NCBI GenBank assembly: GCA_002472565.1 | Contig: DKSK01000015.1 | Span: 1-64,000, forward strand | Source of the DNA: Bacteroidales bacterium UBA7258 | Lineage (GTDB): Bacteria; Bacteroidota; Bacteroidia; Bacteroidales; UBA932 | DNA length: 64,000 nucleotides | Direction of reading: 5' to 3' | In this document: piece by piece, positions 33,615 to 42,133 of the stretch | How the letters are laid out: every line of letters begins with the position of its first letter | Numbering within the stretch: position 1 is the first letter of the stretch | The notes under the pieces: generated by a model | Told to the model about the DNA's origin: nothing | What the model saw: the letters and a program-made list of their open reading frames with translations, nothing else | Database searches by the model: none | Translations under genes and position numbers: made by a program

Positions 33615-34934
33615 ATGATTGAAGCTTTCGTCATACTCTTTCTCATCTTCATGAACGGAGTTTTCTGCGTCGCCGAGGTGGCGCTGATCTCCGTCAGGAA
33701 GAACAAGCTCCAGAACGAAGTCGATGAAACCGGTGACAAGAAGGCCAAGGAAGCCCTTGTGCTTGCGAAGGATCCGGACAAATTTCTTTCTTCTGTCCAG
33801 ACGGGAATCACCGCCGTCAGCATCCTTACCGGTATTTTCTCCGGGAACAAGATAGCGCTTGCCTTGTCAGGACTGTTCCGCGACGCGGGCCTTTCCGACG
33901 GTTTGTCTTCCTTCCTTGCGAAGACCCTCATAGTCCTTATGGTGATGTTCCTGACGATTCTTTTCGGAGAACTCGTTCCTAAGAGGATTGCGATGGCCAA
34001 CCCCGAGAAATGGGCGAAAAGGATTTCCCCCTTCCTCAAGGTCTTCGATTTCATCGCCGCCCCTTTCATAGCCCTGCTGTCAAAGTGTACCGCCTTCATC
34101 TCCCGCAAGCTCGGGGTATCTGGCTCAGAGGAAAGGGTGACAGAAGATGACATCGTGTCCATGGTCCAGGAAGGCACCGACGAGGGCGAGGTCTCTCCGG
34201 TCGAGCAGGACATCGTGGAAAGGGTCTTCCAGCTCGGAGACATGTCTATCAGCAACATCATGACGCTCCGCGATGACATAGTCTGGCTTGACATTGACAT
34301 GGGGAAGGAGGAGATTGGCGGACTTATACTTTCTAATATATTCGAGCAGTACCCTGTCGTCGACGGGGACCTTGACCACATCGTAGGGGTTCTTTCGCTT
34401 AAGGACTATGTCCGCTGCCTGAATTCTGGAGAGAATTTCGACATGAAGAAATTCATCAAGACTCCCGACTATGTCCACGAGAACATGAGCGTCTACGCCA
34501 CCATGGAACTGATGAGGGACAAGAAGGTCAGCAGGGCCCTGGTCTGCGACGAGTTCGGTTCGCTGACAGGCATAATCTCTCTCAAGGACATCATGGATGC
34601 TCTCGTGGGCGAGATCGGGCCTTCTCATCTCAAGGAGCCGGACATCGTACCTCGCAAGAACGGAGATGGCTGGTTTGTGGACGGACAATGCTCTATCTAT
34701 GACTTCATGAGCTTCTTCGACATCGAGGATGACATCGAGGACTTTGATTTTTCCACGGTCGGAGGCCTCGTGCTTGAGGAGCTTGAACATGTTCCTACGG
34801 CAGGGGAGACTGTCGGGTGGAACGGTTTTTCTTTCGAAGTCGCGGACATGGACGGAGCCCGCATAGACAAGCTGATAGTAAAGCGGCTCCCTTCTCAGGA
34901 AGCCGCAGATAATTCCGAGAAGGCTAAGGCTTAA
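33615..34934 (+). CDS. CNNM/CBS-domain membrane protein (HlyC/CorC family)
   Basis: A 439-residue membrane protein: an N-terminal CNNM transporter domain with four hydrophobic segments (about 1-180, starting MIEAFVILFLIFMNGVFCVA), a pair of CBS domains (about 200-330, with DDIVWLDIDM and VSRALVCDEFGSLTGIISLKDI), and a C-terminal CorC/HlyC domain (DGWFVDGQCSIYDFMSFFDI onward). Proteins of this build are linked to magnesium or other divalent ion export or tolerance; a specific ion cannot be read here. It is the last gene of the rsfS run. Its final four bases overlap the end of convergent ispG. Confidence 0.9.
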   Translation: MIEAFVILFLIFMNGVFCVAEVALISVRKNKLQNEVDETGDKKAKEALVLAKDPDKFLSSVQTGITAVSILTGIFSGNKIALALSGLFRDAGLSDGLSSFLAKTLIVLMVMFLTILFGELVPKRIAMANPEKWAKRISPFLKVFDFIAAPFIALLSKCTAFISRKLGVSGSEERVTEDDIVSMVQEGTDEGEVSPVEQDIVERVFQLGDMSISNIMTLRDDIVWLDIDMGKEEIGGLILSNIFEQYPVVDGDLDHIVGVLSLKDYVRCLNSGENFDMKKFIKTPDYVHENMSVYATMELMRDKKVSRALVCDEFGSLTGIISLKDIMDALVGEIGPSHLKEPDIVPRKNGDGWFVDGQCSIYDFMSFFDIEDDIEDFDFSTVGGLVLEELEHVPTAGETVGWNGFSFEVADMDGARIDKLIVKRLPSQEAADNSEKAKA

Positions 34935-36289
34935 GCCTTTGATTTCTGGTCCTCCTCTATGAGGGCGATCAATTTGTCCACGGCCTCGGTGTCGGGCACA
35001 TGGCGGAGTACCGGGACGTGGTTGTGGTAGATAGTCACCTTATGGTTGCCTTCTCCGACATAACCCCAGTCGGCATCGGCCATCTCTCCAGGACCGTTCA
35101 CTATGCAGCCCATGACGGCAATCGCCACGTTTTTGAGATGGGCGGTGCGCTTCTTGACTTCTTCGAAGGCGCTCTGGAGATCGTACATGGTACGTCCGCA
35201 GCCCGGGCATCCAATGAATTCAGGCTTGTAGAAACGACGGCGGGTGGCCTGAAGCAATTCATCTTCGAGATATTCACCGAAACCATCCGCCTCTATGTCG
35301 AGGGTCCTGCCCTGCGCGTCAAGATAGGTCCCTGTCAATTTCACGTCGTCCAAAGTCCTATCCATAAGGGCCTTGCCGAAATCACAGCTGAGATCTTCGA
35401 GAAGTCTCTCTCTGGAAGGAGCCTCATATCTGGCAACTGCGACCTTCTCCTCTCCTGCATTTTCCACATGGACGCTGACCATGGAGGAGTGAATGAGTGA
35501 GCCATAGCGGTCTGCAAGATACTTGGCTACCGGGATTTCATTCACAGGGTCCTCGGTGAGGGAAACCCTGACGGTGTCTCCGAGCCCTTCAGAAAGAAGC
35601 GTGGAGATTCCCACGCAGGATTTGATGCGTCCGCTGTCACCATTGCCTGCCTCGGTGACTCCGACATGAAGCGGGAAGACGAGTCCGCGTTCCTCCATCG
35701 CTTTTGCCAGCAGCCTGTAGGCCTGGACCATCACGACGGTATTGGAAGATTTAAGGGAGACGACGACGTTGTAGAAGTCATCCTTGACGCAGAGTTCAAG
35801 CCATTCCATGGCGGCTTTCGCCATGGCCTTGGGAGTGTTTCCGTAGAGAGTGGTTATCCTCTCTCCGAGAGAGCCGTGATTGAGTCCGATACGAATGGCG
35901 GTACCGTGCTCCTTGCAGACTGCGATAAGCTCCGAGAGCCTTTTGCAGGCTTCGTCAAAATCTTTGTTGAAATTACCAGGATTGATGCGGACTTTCTCGA
36001 CATAAGGGGCGACAGCTATGGCCGTTTCGGATGAGAAATGGATGTCCGCGACAAGGGGGGTGTCTACCCCTCTGGCCCTGAGCCGGGCGCTGATCTCCTT
36101 TATATGAGGCACGTCGGAGGGTCCCGGGCAGGTGATTCTGATCAGCTGAGCCCCGGCCTCATACATCCTCACGCATTGCTCCACTGTGGCATCGACATCG
36201 TAGGTGTGTGTGTTGCACATGGTCTGGACGACGATGGGATTCCCTCCGCCGATGAGCACCTTTCCTACCTTAGCTGTAAGATTCTTCAT
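34931..36289 (-). CDS. ispG: 4-hydroxy-3-methylbut-2-en-1-yl diphosphate synthase
   Basis: Iron-sulfur enzyme of the MEP isoprenoid pathway that converts MEcPP to HMBPP. The 452 residues contain the N-terminal TIM barrel (about 1-260: PIVVQTMCNT, VADIHFSS, KVRINPGN, RIGLNHGSL, VTEAG) and the C-terminal [4Fe-4S] domain with Cys361, Cys364 (GCPGCGRT) and Cys395 (VMGCIVNGPGE, followed by Glu402). Between them are about 90 residues (260-350). E. coli IspG (372 residues) lacks such an insert, while many Bacteroidota and plant enzymes have one of more than 200 residues, so this protein is intermediate. It is the last gene of the ligA operon, four bases after the barrel-protein gene. Confidence 0.95.
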   Translation of the reverse strand: MKNLTAKVGKVLIGGGNPIVVQTMCNTHTYDVDATVEQCVRMYEAGAQLIRITCPGPSDVPHIKEISARLRARGVDTPLVADIHFSSETAIAVAPYVEKVRINPGNFNKDFDEACKRLSELIAVCKEHGTAIRIGLNHGSLGERITTLYGNTPKAMAKAAMEWLELCVKDDFYNVVVSLKSSNTVVMVQAYRLLAKAMEERGLVFPLHVGVTEAGNGDSGRIKSCVGISTLLSEGLGDTVRVSLTEDPVNEIPVAKYLADRYGSLIHSSMVSVHVENAGEEKVAVARYEAPSRERLLEDLSCDFGKALMDRTLDDVKLTGTYLDAQGRTLDIEADGFGEYLEDELLQATRRRFYKPEFIGCPGCGRTMYDLQSAFEEVKKRTAHLKNVAIAVMGCIVNGPGEMADADWGYVGEGNHKVTIYHNHVPVLRHVPDTEAVDKLIALIEEDQKSKA

Positions 36290-36293
36290 ATTC

Positions 36294-37190
36294 TTATTTC
36301 TCTGTTTCGGTTCCGTAGACCGCCCTGCGGGCCTCTTCCCGGAGCTGAGCCCTGGTCTTTCCGTTTCGTTTTGTGAGCTGGAAATGCAGGCCTAAGCTGA
36401 TTGAGAGGTCGGAAGGGTAGGCGTACCTATAATAATAACTACTATGATAATCAGCATCATAAAGACTTCCCCATGAATACTTGTAGCCTACTTGGACTTC
36501 GATTTCCACCGGGTCCAGCATGAAGGCCAGTCCGCCTGCGAATTTGAGGCCGTAGTCGAGCTTGTTGTCGTAGCTGTAGAAATGGTCTTTGTACTTCTCT
36601 TCCGCAAGTTTTCCTTCGCGTTCGACCTTATATCTGTAGGCTCCGTAGAGGCCGGCGTCCGCAAAAAATTTCACCCGCCACACGTCTACATGAAGATGGG
36701 CCATTGCCGGAACTTCTATGAAAGTATAGGTTGCCTTCGTGGCTCCGTCCACCGATTCCTGAGTATCGCCTTCCTCCAGGTCCGTTTTGAATTTATAGCC
36801 GTCCTGGCCGTAAAAGACTCCTGCTCTGATTCCGAAATACGGCATATAACCGAAAAGTTTTCCGTATCTGGTGTAGAGGAGGCCGAAGTTGACGGGGGTC
36901 ATGAGCTGCTTCTGGCTCTTCGCAGGGTTGAACATCATCTGGTTCATGGCCACCCCGTACTGGAAGCCGACGGTCGTATAGTCGTTTGTCAGAAGGCGGG
37001 GTTTCTTGTAGACACTGTCGAGAAAGAAAGAGGTCACGGAGTCAATCTGAACGGCCCCGGACGAATCGGTCAAGGCGAGAGTGAAGGTCGTGTCGCTTCC
37101 CGGCGCCGTCTTCCTGTTTCGGGCGCCGCCGGAGTGGGCCGATGAAAGCATGGCCGTGAAGATCAGAGATATGCAGATAATCTTTCTCAT
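36294..37190 (-). CDS. outer-membrane beta-barrel protein, PorT-like
   Basis: A 298-residue exported protein: signal peptide MRKIICISLIFTAMLSSAHS, a short linker, then an eight-strand-type barrel of the outer-membrane protein beta-barrel_2 kind (for example VGFQYGVAMNQMMFNP, FGYMPYFGIRAGVFYGQ, and the last strand DLSISLGLHFQLT). PorT itself is part of type IX secretion, but many relatives are not, and no other type IX gene is near. Its ATG overlaps the stop of the preceding Ig-like protein gene by one base (TGATG), implying coupled translation. Function unknown. Confidence 0.75.
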   Translation of the reverse strand: MRKIICISLIFTAMLSSAHSGGARNRKTAPGSDTTFTLALTDSSGAVQIDSVTSFFLDSVYKKPRLLTNDYTTVGFQYGVAMNQMMFNPAKSQKQLMTPVNFGLLYTRYGKLFGYMPYFGIRAGVFYGQDGYKFKTDLEEGDTQESVDGATKATYTFIEVPAMAHLHVDVWRVKFFADAGLYGAYRYKVEREGKLAEEKYKDHFYSYDNKLDYGLKFAGGLAFMLDPVEIEVQVGYKYSWGSLYDADYHSSYYYRYAYPSDLSISLGLHFQLTKRNGKTRAQLREEARRAVYGTETEK

Positions 37191-38992
37191 CAGTCTTTGA
37201 ATAAGTCAGAAACGTTGATGTGCTGATCCATTTCCGTGGATTCGTTTACCGTCAGGACGTAGGAACCGTCCCTCAGCCTGTAGAACTTGACCTTCTCCGG
37301 CTCCCTTCTCGTCAGTATGTCTCCGGTGTCGACGATTCCGTTTCCATTGGCGTCATTCGTTATCCTTATGGAGTATTTGCCGGCTTCGAGGTAAGGAAAG
37401 TCCAGGGTGCAGTCGCTCTTGATGTTGTAGGAACGGAGCGTCTTCGTCCTGTCCTCGTTCAGCAGATCTACTATGTACTTGTGGTCTACTCCTGTAAGGC
37501 TTAGGCTTATCTTCGAGAGTTTGTCATCATCCGGAAGAGAAACCTTGACATCGGTTGAGTCGCTCCAGCTTCCGTTTATGTCCATGAAGGCGTGGTGCGG
37601 TACCTTGAGGCGGTAGTCCCATCCCTTCTGGAGTTTTCCTTCAGGCATGAGAACATATTTCATCAGATTGAGAGTATCTCTGGTGACCTTGAATTTCATC
37701 CTGGACTCCTGCTGTCTCGGATTTATGGCCGAGAGAGTCAGTGAATCAAAGTTCTCTTTGATGACAGGAAGGCTGAATCGGAAGGTGAAGCCGTACTGTT
37801 CGACAGTTTCGGGCTTAGCCTCTATGTTGACGGTGCAGGTGGTGTCTTCTTTGCGGACCTCCCTGCGGGCCGTCCTTCTGGACATGGACTTGTTCTCTTC
37901 GGTCAGTTTGAGATGCTCGGTGAAAGGTTCTCTCTTGTTGAGAGTGTCGGTCTTGAGATAGTCTACGAAGACGTGCAGGGTGTCAGGCATCTTTCTGCGG
38001 TCGTTGATCCAGAAATTGAGGCTGTCCCTGAGCTGGTTGAACTGGAGGATGAGGCGGTCAGAAGGGATTCCCCTTATCCAGAGCGAATCGATCTTGGCGT
38101 CCGAGGCCATGAAAGCGATGAAACCTGACCTCTCTCCCGTCCTTCCCTGATTGTCGATGAGCTGTTTGTCCGGCTTGCCTTTGAAGAGGTTGAGCTCATG
38201 CTCCGCCACCCTTGCCATGCAATGAAGCGTATCCTTCATGTCGTATTTCAGGAGCTCCTTGAGGGTGTCGCTGACCCTCAGAGTCGGACGTATCACCGTA
38301 TCAAGGAAGGCGGCGAGGTCGTTGTCCGGGTCGTAGATGTTATTGCCTCCCTCGTCCTTGATGGCGTAGAGCCTGTAGACCGTGTCCTGTACGTTCCTGA
38401 GGGCGAAAAAGCCCCATTCGTCGGTCTTCACGGCGGCATCCGGCCTGTGGAGATAGATGGCCGAGTCGGCTTGATCCTTATAGAGCATGACCGTAGCCCC
38501 CGGAACCGGCTGAAGGGTGTTGCAGTCCTGGACAACACCGGTCACCGCCATAGAATCGATATGATCTCCGGTGGAGAAACACAGGGTGTAGCCGGGGAAG
38601 AGGTTGCCCTCATTGTTATCCTGCACGGCCCCGGTAAGATCGAGGGTGTAGGTCTTGTCCGGCTCCAGATCTTCTTCGAAATAGACTTCGAGAGTCCTGC
38701 CGTGAATCCTGTATTTCGGCCTCTTCGCCTGGGGAGGGGAGAGGAAGATATTCTTCGGATCTTTCACGGTCACGTATTCATTGAAGGTTATCTTGATGCG
38801 CGTTCCGTGGGTAGGCACCCTCGTCGCTCCGGGGAGAGGGCTGAGACCGATGATCACAGGAGGAATGGTGTCCTTGTCGCCGCCTGAAGGAGGCGTGGTT
38901 GTATTGGCGCAGGAGTTCGGGAAAGCAAGCGCCCCCATGGCGAAGAGCAGGCCGAGCCCGAAACCGAGTTTCTCTTTTATCTTTTTGTTCAT
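37190..38992 (-). CDS. exported protein with an N-terminal Ig-like (Big_5) domain
   Basis: A 600-residue protein with an N-terminal hydrophobic segment (LGFGLGLLFAMGALAF) ending in NSCANT. Cys28 could be lipidated, though the bases before it make a poor lipobox. Residues about 45-140 form a bacterial Ig-like_5 domain (PPVIIGLSPLPGATRVP, then ITFNEYV and GRTLEVYFEEDLEPDKTYTL), a pattern I recognise from many Bacteroidota lipoproteins. It is followed by a prealbumin-like or carboxypeptidase-regulatory repeat (VTGVVQDCNTLQPVPGATVM) and further beta-rich sequence, with DANGNGIVDTGDILT near the end. Function unknown. It sits inside a housekeeping operon, three bases after rsh and overlapping the barrel gene by one base. 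Confidence 0.75.
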   Translation of the reverse strand: MNKKIKEKLGFGLGLLFAMGALAFPNSCANTTTPPSGGDKDTIPPVIIGLSPLPGATRVPTHGTRIKITFNEYVTVKDPKNIFLSPPQAKRPKYRIHGRTLEVYFEEDLEPDKTYTLDLTGAVQDNNEGNLFPGYTLCFSTGDHIDSMAVTGVVQDCNTLQPVPGATVMLYKDQADSAIYLHRPDAAVKTDEWGFFALRNVQDTVYRLYAIKDEGGNNIYDPDNDLAAFLDTVIRPTLRVSDTLKELLKYDMKDTLHCMARVAEHELNLFKGKPDKQLIDNQGRTGERSGFIAFMASDAKIDSLWIRGIPSDRLILQFNQLRDSLNFWINDRRKMPDTLHVFVDYLKTDTLNKREPFTEHLKLTEENKSMSRRTARREVRKEDTTCTVNIEAKPETVEQYGFTFRFSLPVIKENFDSLTLSAINPRQQESRMKFKVTRDTLNLMKYVLMPEGKLQKGWDYRLKVPHHAFMDINGSWSDSTDVKVSLPDDDKLSKISLSLTGVDHKYIVDLLNEDRTKTLRSYNIKSDCTLDFPYLEAGKYSIRITNDANGNGIVDTGDILTRREPEKVKFYRLRDGSYVLTVNESTEMDQHINVSDLFKD

Positions 38993-38995
38993 TTC

Positions 38996-41203
38996 CTAAA
39001 TGTCTACTCTCTGGACGGTCTGGATGCCGTCGATGCCCTGGATGATGCTGATGATCTTCTCAAGGGTGTCTTTGTCCTTGACCATCATGTCAATGCTGCC
39101 GTCGAAGATGCCCTGGTCAGCTCCAATCTGAAGCTTCCGCATATTGACACCCATCTCCCGGCTTATCTTCCCCGTGATTTCGTTGAGAATACCCACCCTG
39201 TCGATGCCCCGGAGAGCAATCCTCACGAGGAAACTCTGGTCGTCGGCCGCCGTCCAGTGCGGGATGACCGCCCATTCCCCGTGCTTGGTGAGGAAACTCT
39301 GGGCCACCGGACAGGCCTTCTTGTGGACGGTGACGGTGCCGTCCGGGGTCAGGATCCCGATTACAGGGTCTCCGGAGATAGGATGGCAGCAGTCGGAGAT
39401 AACGTACTTGTGCGGGTCAGAAGGGGAGCCTATCACGAAGTTTTCATGATCGATTTTTCCCGGTTTGTCAGCCCTGATGGCATCCATGGAGAGGTTCTGG
39501 AGGATCTGGTCGGTGGTGATGAGTCCGAGGGCGTAACGGAAAAAGAGTTCGTCCTTGCTCTTCACCTCAAGGTTGTTCACCAGCCTCATGACTGTACGCT
39601 GGTCAAGACTTGCTCCGGCGGCCTTCAATGCGGCTTCAAGGGCCTGATGTCCGTATTCTGTGATCTCCGGGGAATCGGCCCGGAAATAGTCCATGAGCTT
39701 GTTCTTGGCGTGTCTGGTCTGGAGGAAGCGGAACCAATCCTTGCTCGGCTTCCCGGTCTCGGCCGTGATAATCTCGACGGTGTCTCCCTGGTGAAGTACG
39801 GTCGAAAGCGGTACAAGCTTCATGTTGACCTTTGCCGCGATGGCTCTGTTCCCTATCTCGGTATGGATCTGGTAGGCGAAGTCAAGGGCGGTAGCCCCGT
39901 GCTGGATAACCTTCTGTTCACCCTTTGGCGTGAATACTGTCATGTCGCTGGTCACCAGATCGTTATGGATGATATCGAGGAGCTCAAGGTCGTTGACGTT
40001 AGGGCTTACCAAGATGTCTTTGACCTTCTGGAGCCACTGATCCATGGCGCTGTCGCTGTCGGCTTTGCCGTCTTTCTTGTACATCCAATGTGCGGCGATG
40101 CCTCTCTCGGCAATGTCGTCCATACGCTTTGTACGGATCTGGACCTCTATCCATTTTCCCTGATTGCTCGTCAGGGTCACGTGGAGGGCCTCATAGCCAT
40201 TGCTCTTCGGATGTTTCACCCAATCTCTGACGCGGTCAGCCTTGTAGGTATAGAGTCCGGTGATAATAGAGAAGATATGGTAGCACTGGTCTCGTTCGCT
40301 TTCCTTGCTCCGCGGGTCCGGATTGAAGACGATTCGCACGGCGAAGAGGTCGTAGATCTGCTCGAAGGTGACCTTTTTCGTCTTCATCTTGTGCCAGATG
40401 GAGTAGGCGGACTTAATTCTCTTCTTGATGGTGAAGTCGAAGCCAGAGGCGGTAAGCGCCTTGCTGATAGGCTCTATGAATTTGTCTATCTCTATTCCTT
40501 TGCCGGCCATGTCCCTGTTGACCTTCGCCGTGATGTCGTTGTAGGCATCCGGCTCCTTGTACCTGAGCCAGATATTCTCCATCTCCGACTTGATCTCGTA
40601 GAGGCCGAGCCTGTGGGCAAGAGGAATGAAGATGTACATGGTCTCGCTGAGGATCTTGTCTCTCTTGTACTCAGGCATGTACTCGATAGTACGGCAATTG
40701 TGGAGACGGTCGGCCAGTTTGATGAGGATGACCCTGATGTCATCGTTCATAGTCAGGAGAATCCTCTTGAAATTCATGGCCTGAAGGCTCTCCGAATATT
40801 CCTCGCCCTTGGTCTGGCGGTCTTGGTTGTCGAGGACGCCCTTGATTTTGGTGAGTCCGTCGACAAGAGAAGCGATCTTGTCTCCGAAAAGTCTGCGGAT
40901 GTCGGCCACGGTGTAGTCCGTGTCTTCGACCACGTCATGCAGAAGGGCCGCCGTTATAGATTTGTAGCCGAGGCCGATTTCGTCGACGACTATTTTCGCG
41001 ACGGCAATAGGATGGAGGATATATGGCTCGCCGGAGCGTCGGCGGACGTTCTTGTGGGCCTCGCTGGCGAACTCAAAGGCCTTCTGAACTACTTCCAGCT
41101 CGCGGGCGTTAGTACAGCGTTTGCGGGCGGATTCTTTAAGGTCGGCATAGCTCCTGGCGATGACCTGATAGTCGTTTTGTGTAAATTCAGAAAGGCTGCT
41201 CAT
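38996..41203 (-). CDS. bifunctional (p)ppGpp synthetase/hydrolase (RelA/SpoT homologue)
   Basis: Makes and breaks down the stringent-response alarmone (p)ppGpp. The 735 residues have the complete long-RSH layout: HD hydrolase domain with His50, His64, His89-Asp90 and Glu93-Asp94 (LLHDVVEDTD), synthetase domain (YDLFAVRIVFNP, then KADRVRDWVKHPKSNGYEALH and EVQIRTKRMDDIAERGIAAHW), TGS domain (DMTVFTPKGEQ), and a C-terminal ACT domain ending in GIQTVQRVDI. With an intact HD site and a basic RVRD motif in the synthetase, I expect both activities. The 5' end overlaps the end of the yihY gene by 17 bases. Confidence 0.95.
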   Translation of the reverse strand: MSSLSEFTQNDYQVIARSYADLKESARKRCTNARELEVVQKAFEFASEAHKNVRRRSGEPYILHPIAVAKIVVDEIGLGYKSITAALLHDVVEDTDYTVADIRRLFGDKIASLVDGLTKIKGVLDNQDRQTKGEEYSESLQAMNFKRILLTMNDDIRVILIKLADRLHNCRTIEYMPEYKRDKILSETMYIFIPLAHRLGLYEIKSEMENIWLRYKEPDAYNDITAKVNRDMAGKGIEIDKFIEPISKALTASGFDFTIKKRIKSAYSIWHKMKTKKVTFEQIYDLFAVRIVFNPDPRSKESERDQCYHIFSIITGLYTYKADRVRDWVKHPKSNGYEALHVTLTSNQGKWIEVQIRTKRMDDIAERGIAAHWMYKKDGKADSDSAMDQWLQKVKDILVSPNVNDLELLDIIHNDLVTSDMTVFTPKGEQKVIQHGATALDFAYQIHTEIGNRAIAAKVNMKLVPLSTVLHQGDTVEIITAETGKPSKDWFRFLQTRHAKNKLMDYFRADSPEITEYGHQALEAALKAAGASLDQRTVMRLVNNLEVKSKDELFFRYALGLITTDQILQNLSMDAIRADKPGKIDHENFVIGSPSDPHKYVISDCCHPISGDPVIGILTPDGTVTVHKKACPVAQSFLTKHGEWAVIPHWTAADDQSFLVRIALRGIDRVGILNEITGKISREMGVNMRKLQIGADQGIFDGSIDMMVKDKDTLEKIISIIQGIDGIQTVQRVDI

Positions 41204-42131
41204 CGTTTTGGCTTGTCAAGAGATATTTGTCAACGTTCTGGTACGCATAGGACAGTTCGGAGCCGAGCAGGATGATATACCATCCGAAATTCAACCAGAA
41301 CATGAAAAGAGGTATGGCGGCTATGGCTCCGTATATGGCGTTGAGACGGGTCACGAAGACCTGAGTCTCAAGGTAGAGATATTGAAGGATGGTGAAGGCG
41401 GCTCCGGAAAGGACGGCGGCCTTGAAGGCGTTGCGGTAGCGGACCTTGCAGCTCGGGATGAACTTGTACATGGCCGAGATGATCATGATGCTGAAGACTC
41501 CGAAAATCAGCCAGCCGATCAAGGTCCGCAATCCTTCCGAAAAGGCTATCTGGTCCGGCATCAGAAGGTCCAGGATGTTGGAATAGACGACGCTCCCAGT
41601 AAAGAAGAGGATGACTACGAAGGGGGAGAGTATCATTATGGCGACATCTACCCCGAAACTCTTGTACCAGGCCCTGGCCTTGGTGACCCGCCAGACGTTG
41701 TTGAAGACTCTCTCCACGCAGATCATCATCCAGATCACCAGCCAGATGAAGAGCAGGGCGCTTATCAGACCGACGGCGCTGCTCTTTGCCGTGTCGATTA
41801 TGTTTTCGGCGAAATCCAGGATGTAAGCCGTAATCTGCTCGTTGTCGATGTTTTCTACGAGAAATTCGGTGATGTACTTGTCCAGCCCGAAGCCTCCTGT
41901 TACCACGAAGGCGAAGGCCAGGAAAGGGATGGCCGCCATGGTGCAGAAGAAGCTTAGGGCGACCGACTGGAAACCGATCTTCTGTGCCGAGAAGGTCTTC
42001 AGCATGAGGAGAACTACCCGGCCGTCTTTTACGAGCCTGGCTTTCATCTTTGACAAGTCATCAAGGTTAATCTGCCAGATGTCTTCGCGGAGGAAGGCCT
42101 TGACGTCTTCTATTTTCTTGCCAAGTCCCAT
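41187..42131 (-). CDS. YihY/BrkB family inner-membrane protein
   Basis: A 314-residue integral membrane protein with about six hydrophobic spans (for example VALSFFCTMAAIPFLAFAFV, LISALLFIWLVIWMMICV, DVAIMILSPFVVILFFTG and LFMFWLNFGWYIILLGSELS). The SFFCTMAAIPF and FWLNFGWYIILLGSEL segments are the usual landmarks of the YihY (formerly RNase BN) family. The RNase name for this family is a historical error; its real role is not known. It lies two bases after ligA and overlaps the start of rsh by 17 bases, so translation is probably coupled. Confidence 0.88.
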   Translation of the reverse strand: MGLGKKIEDVKAFLREDIWQINLDDLSKMKARLVKDGRVVLLMLKTFSAQKIGFQSVALSFFCTMAAIPFLAFAFVVTGGFGLDKYITEFLVENIDNEQITAYILDFAENIIDTAKSSAVGLISALLFIWLVIWMMICVERVFNNVWRVTKARAWYKSFGVDVAIMILSPFVVILFFTGSVVYSNILDLLMPDQIAFSEGLRTLIGWLIFGVFSIMIISAMYKFIPSCKVRYRNAFKAAVLSGAAFTILQYLYLETQVFVTRLNAIYGAIAAIPLFMFWLNFGWYIILLGSELSYAYQNVDKYLLTSQNDEQPF

Positions 42132-42133
42132 CT

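Noticed and set aside
39257..41275. A 672-codon open frame antisense to rsh
   Set aside because: It lies opposite a complete RSH protein with all domains, has no recognisable motif, and long antisense frames are expected with this codon usage.
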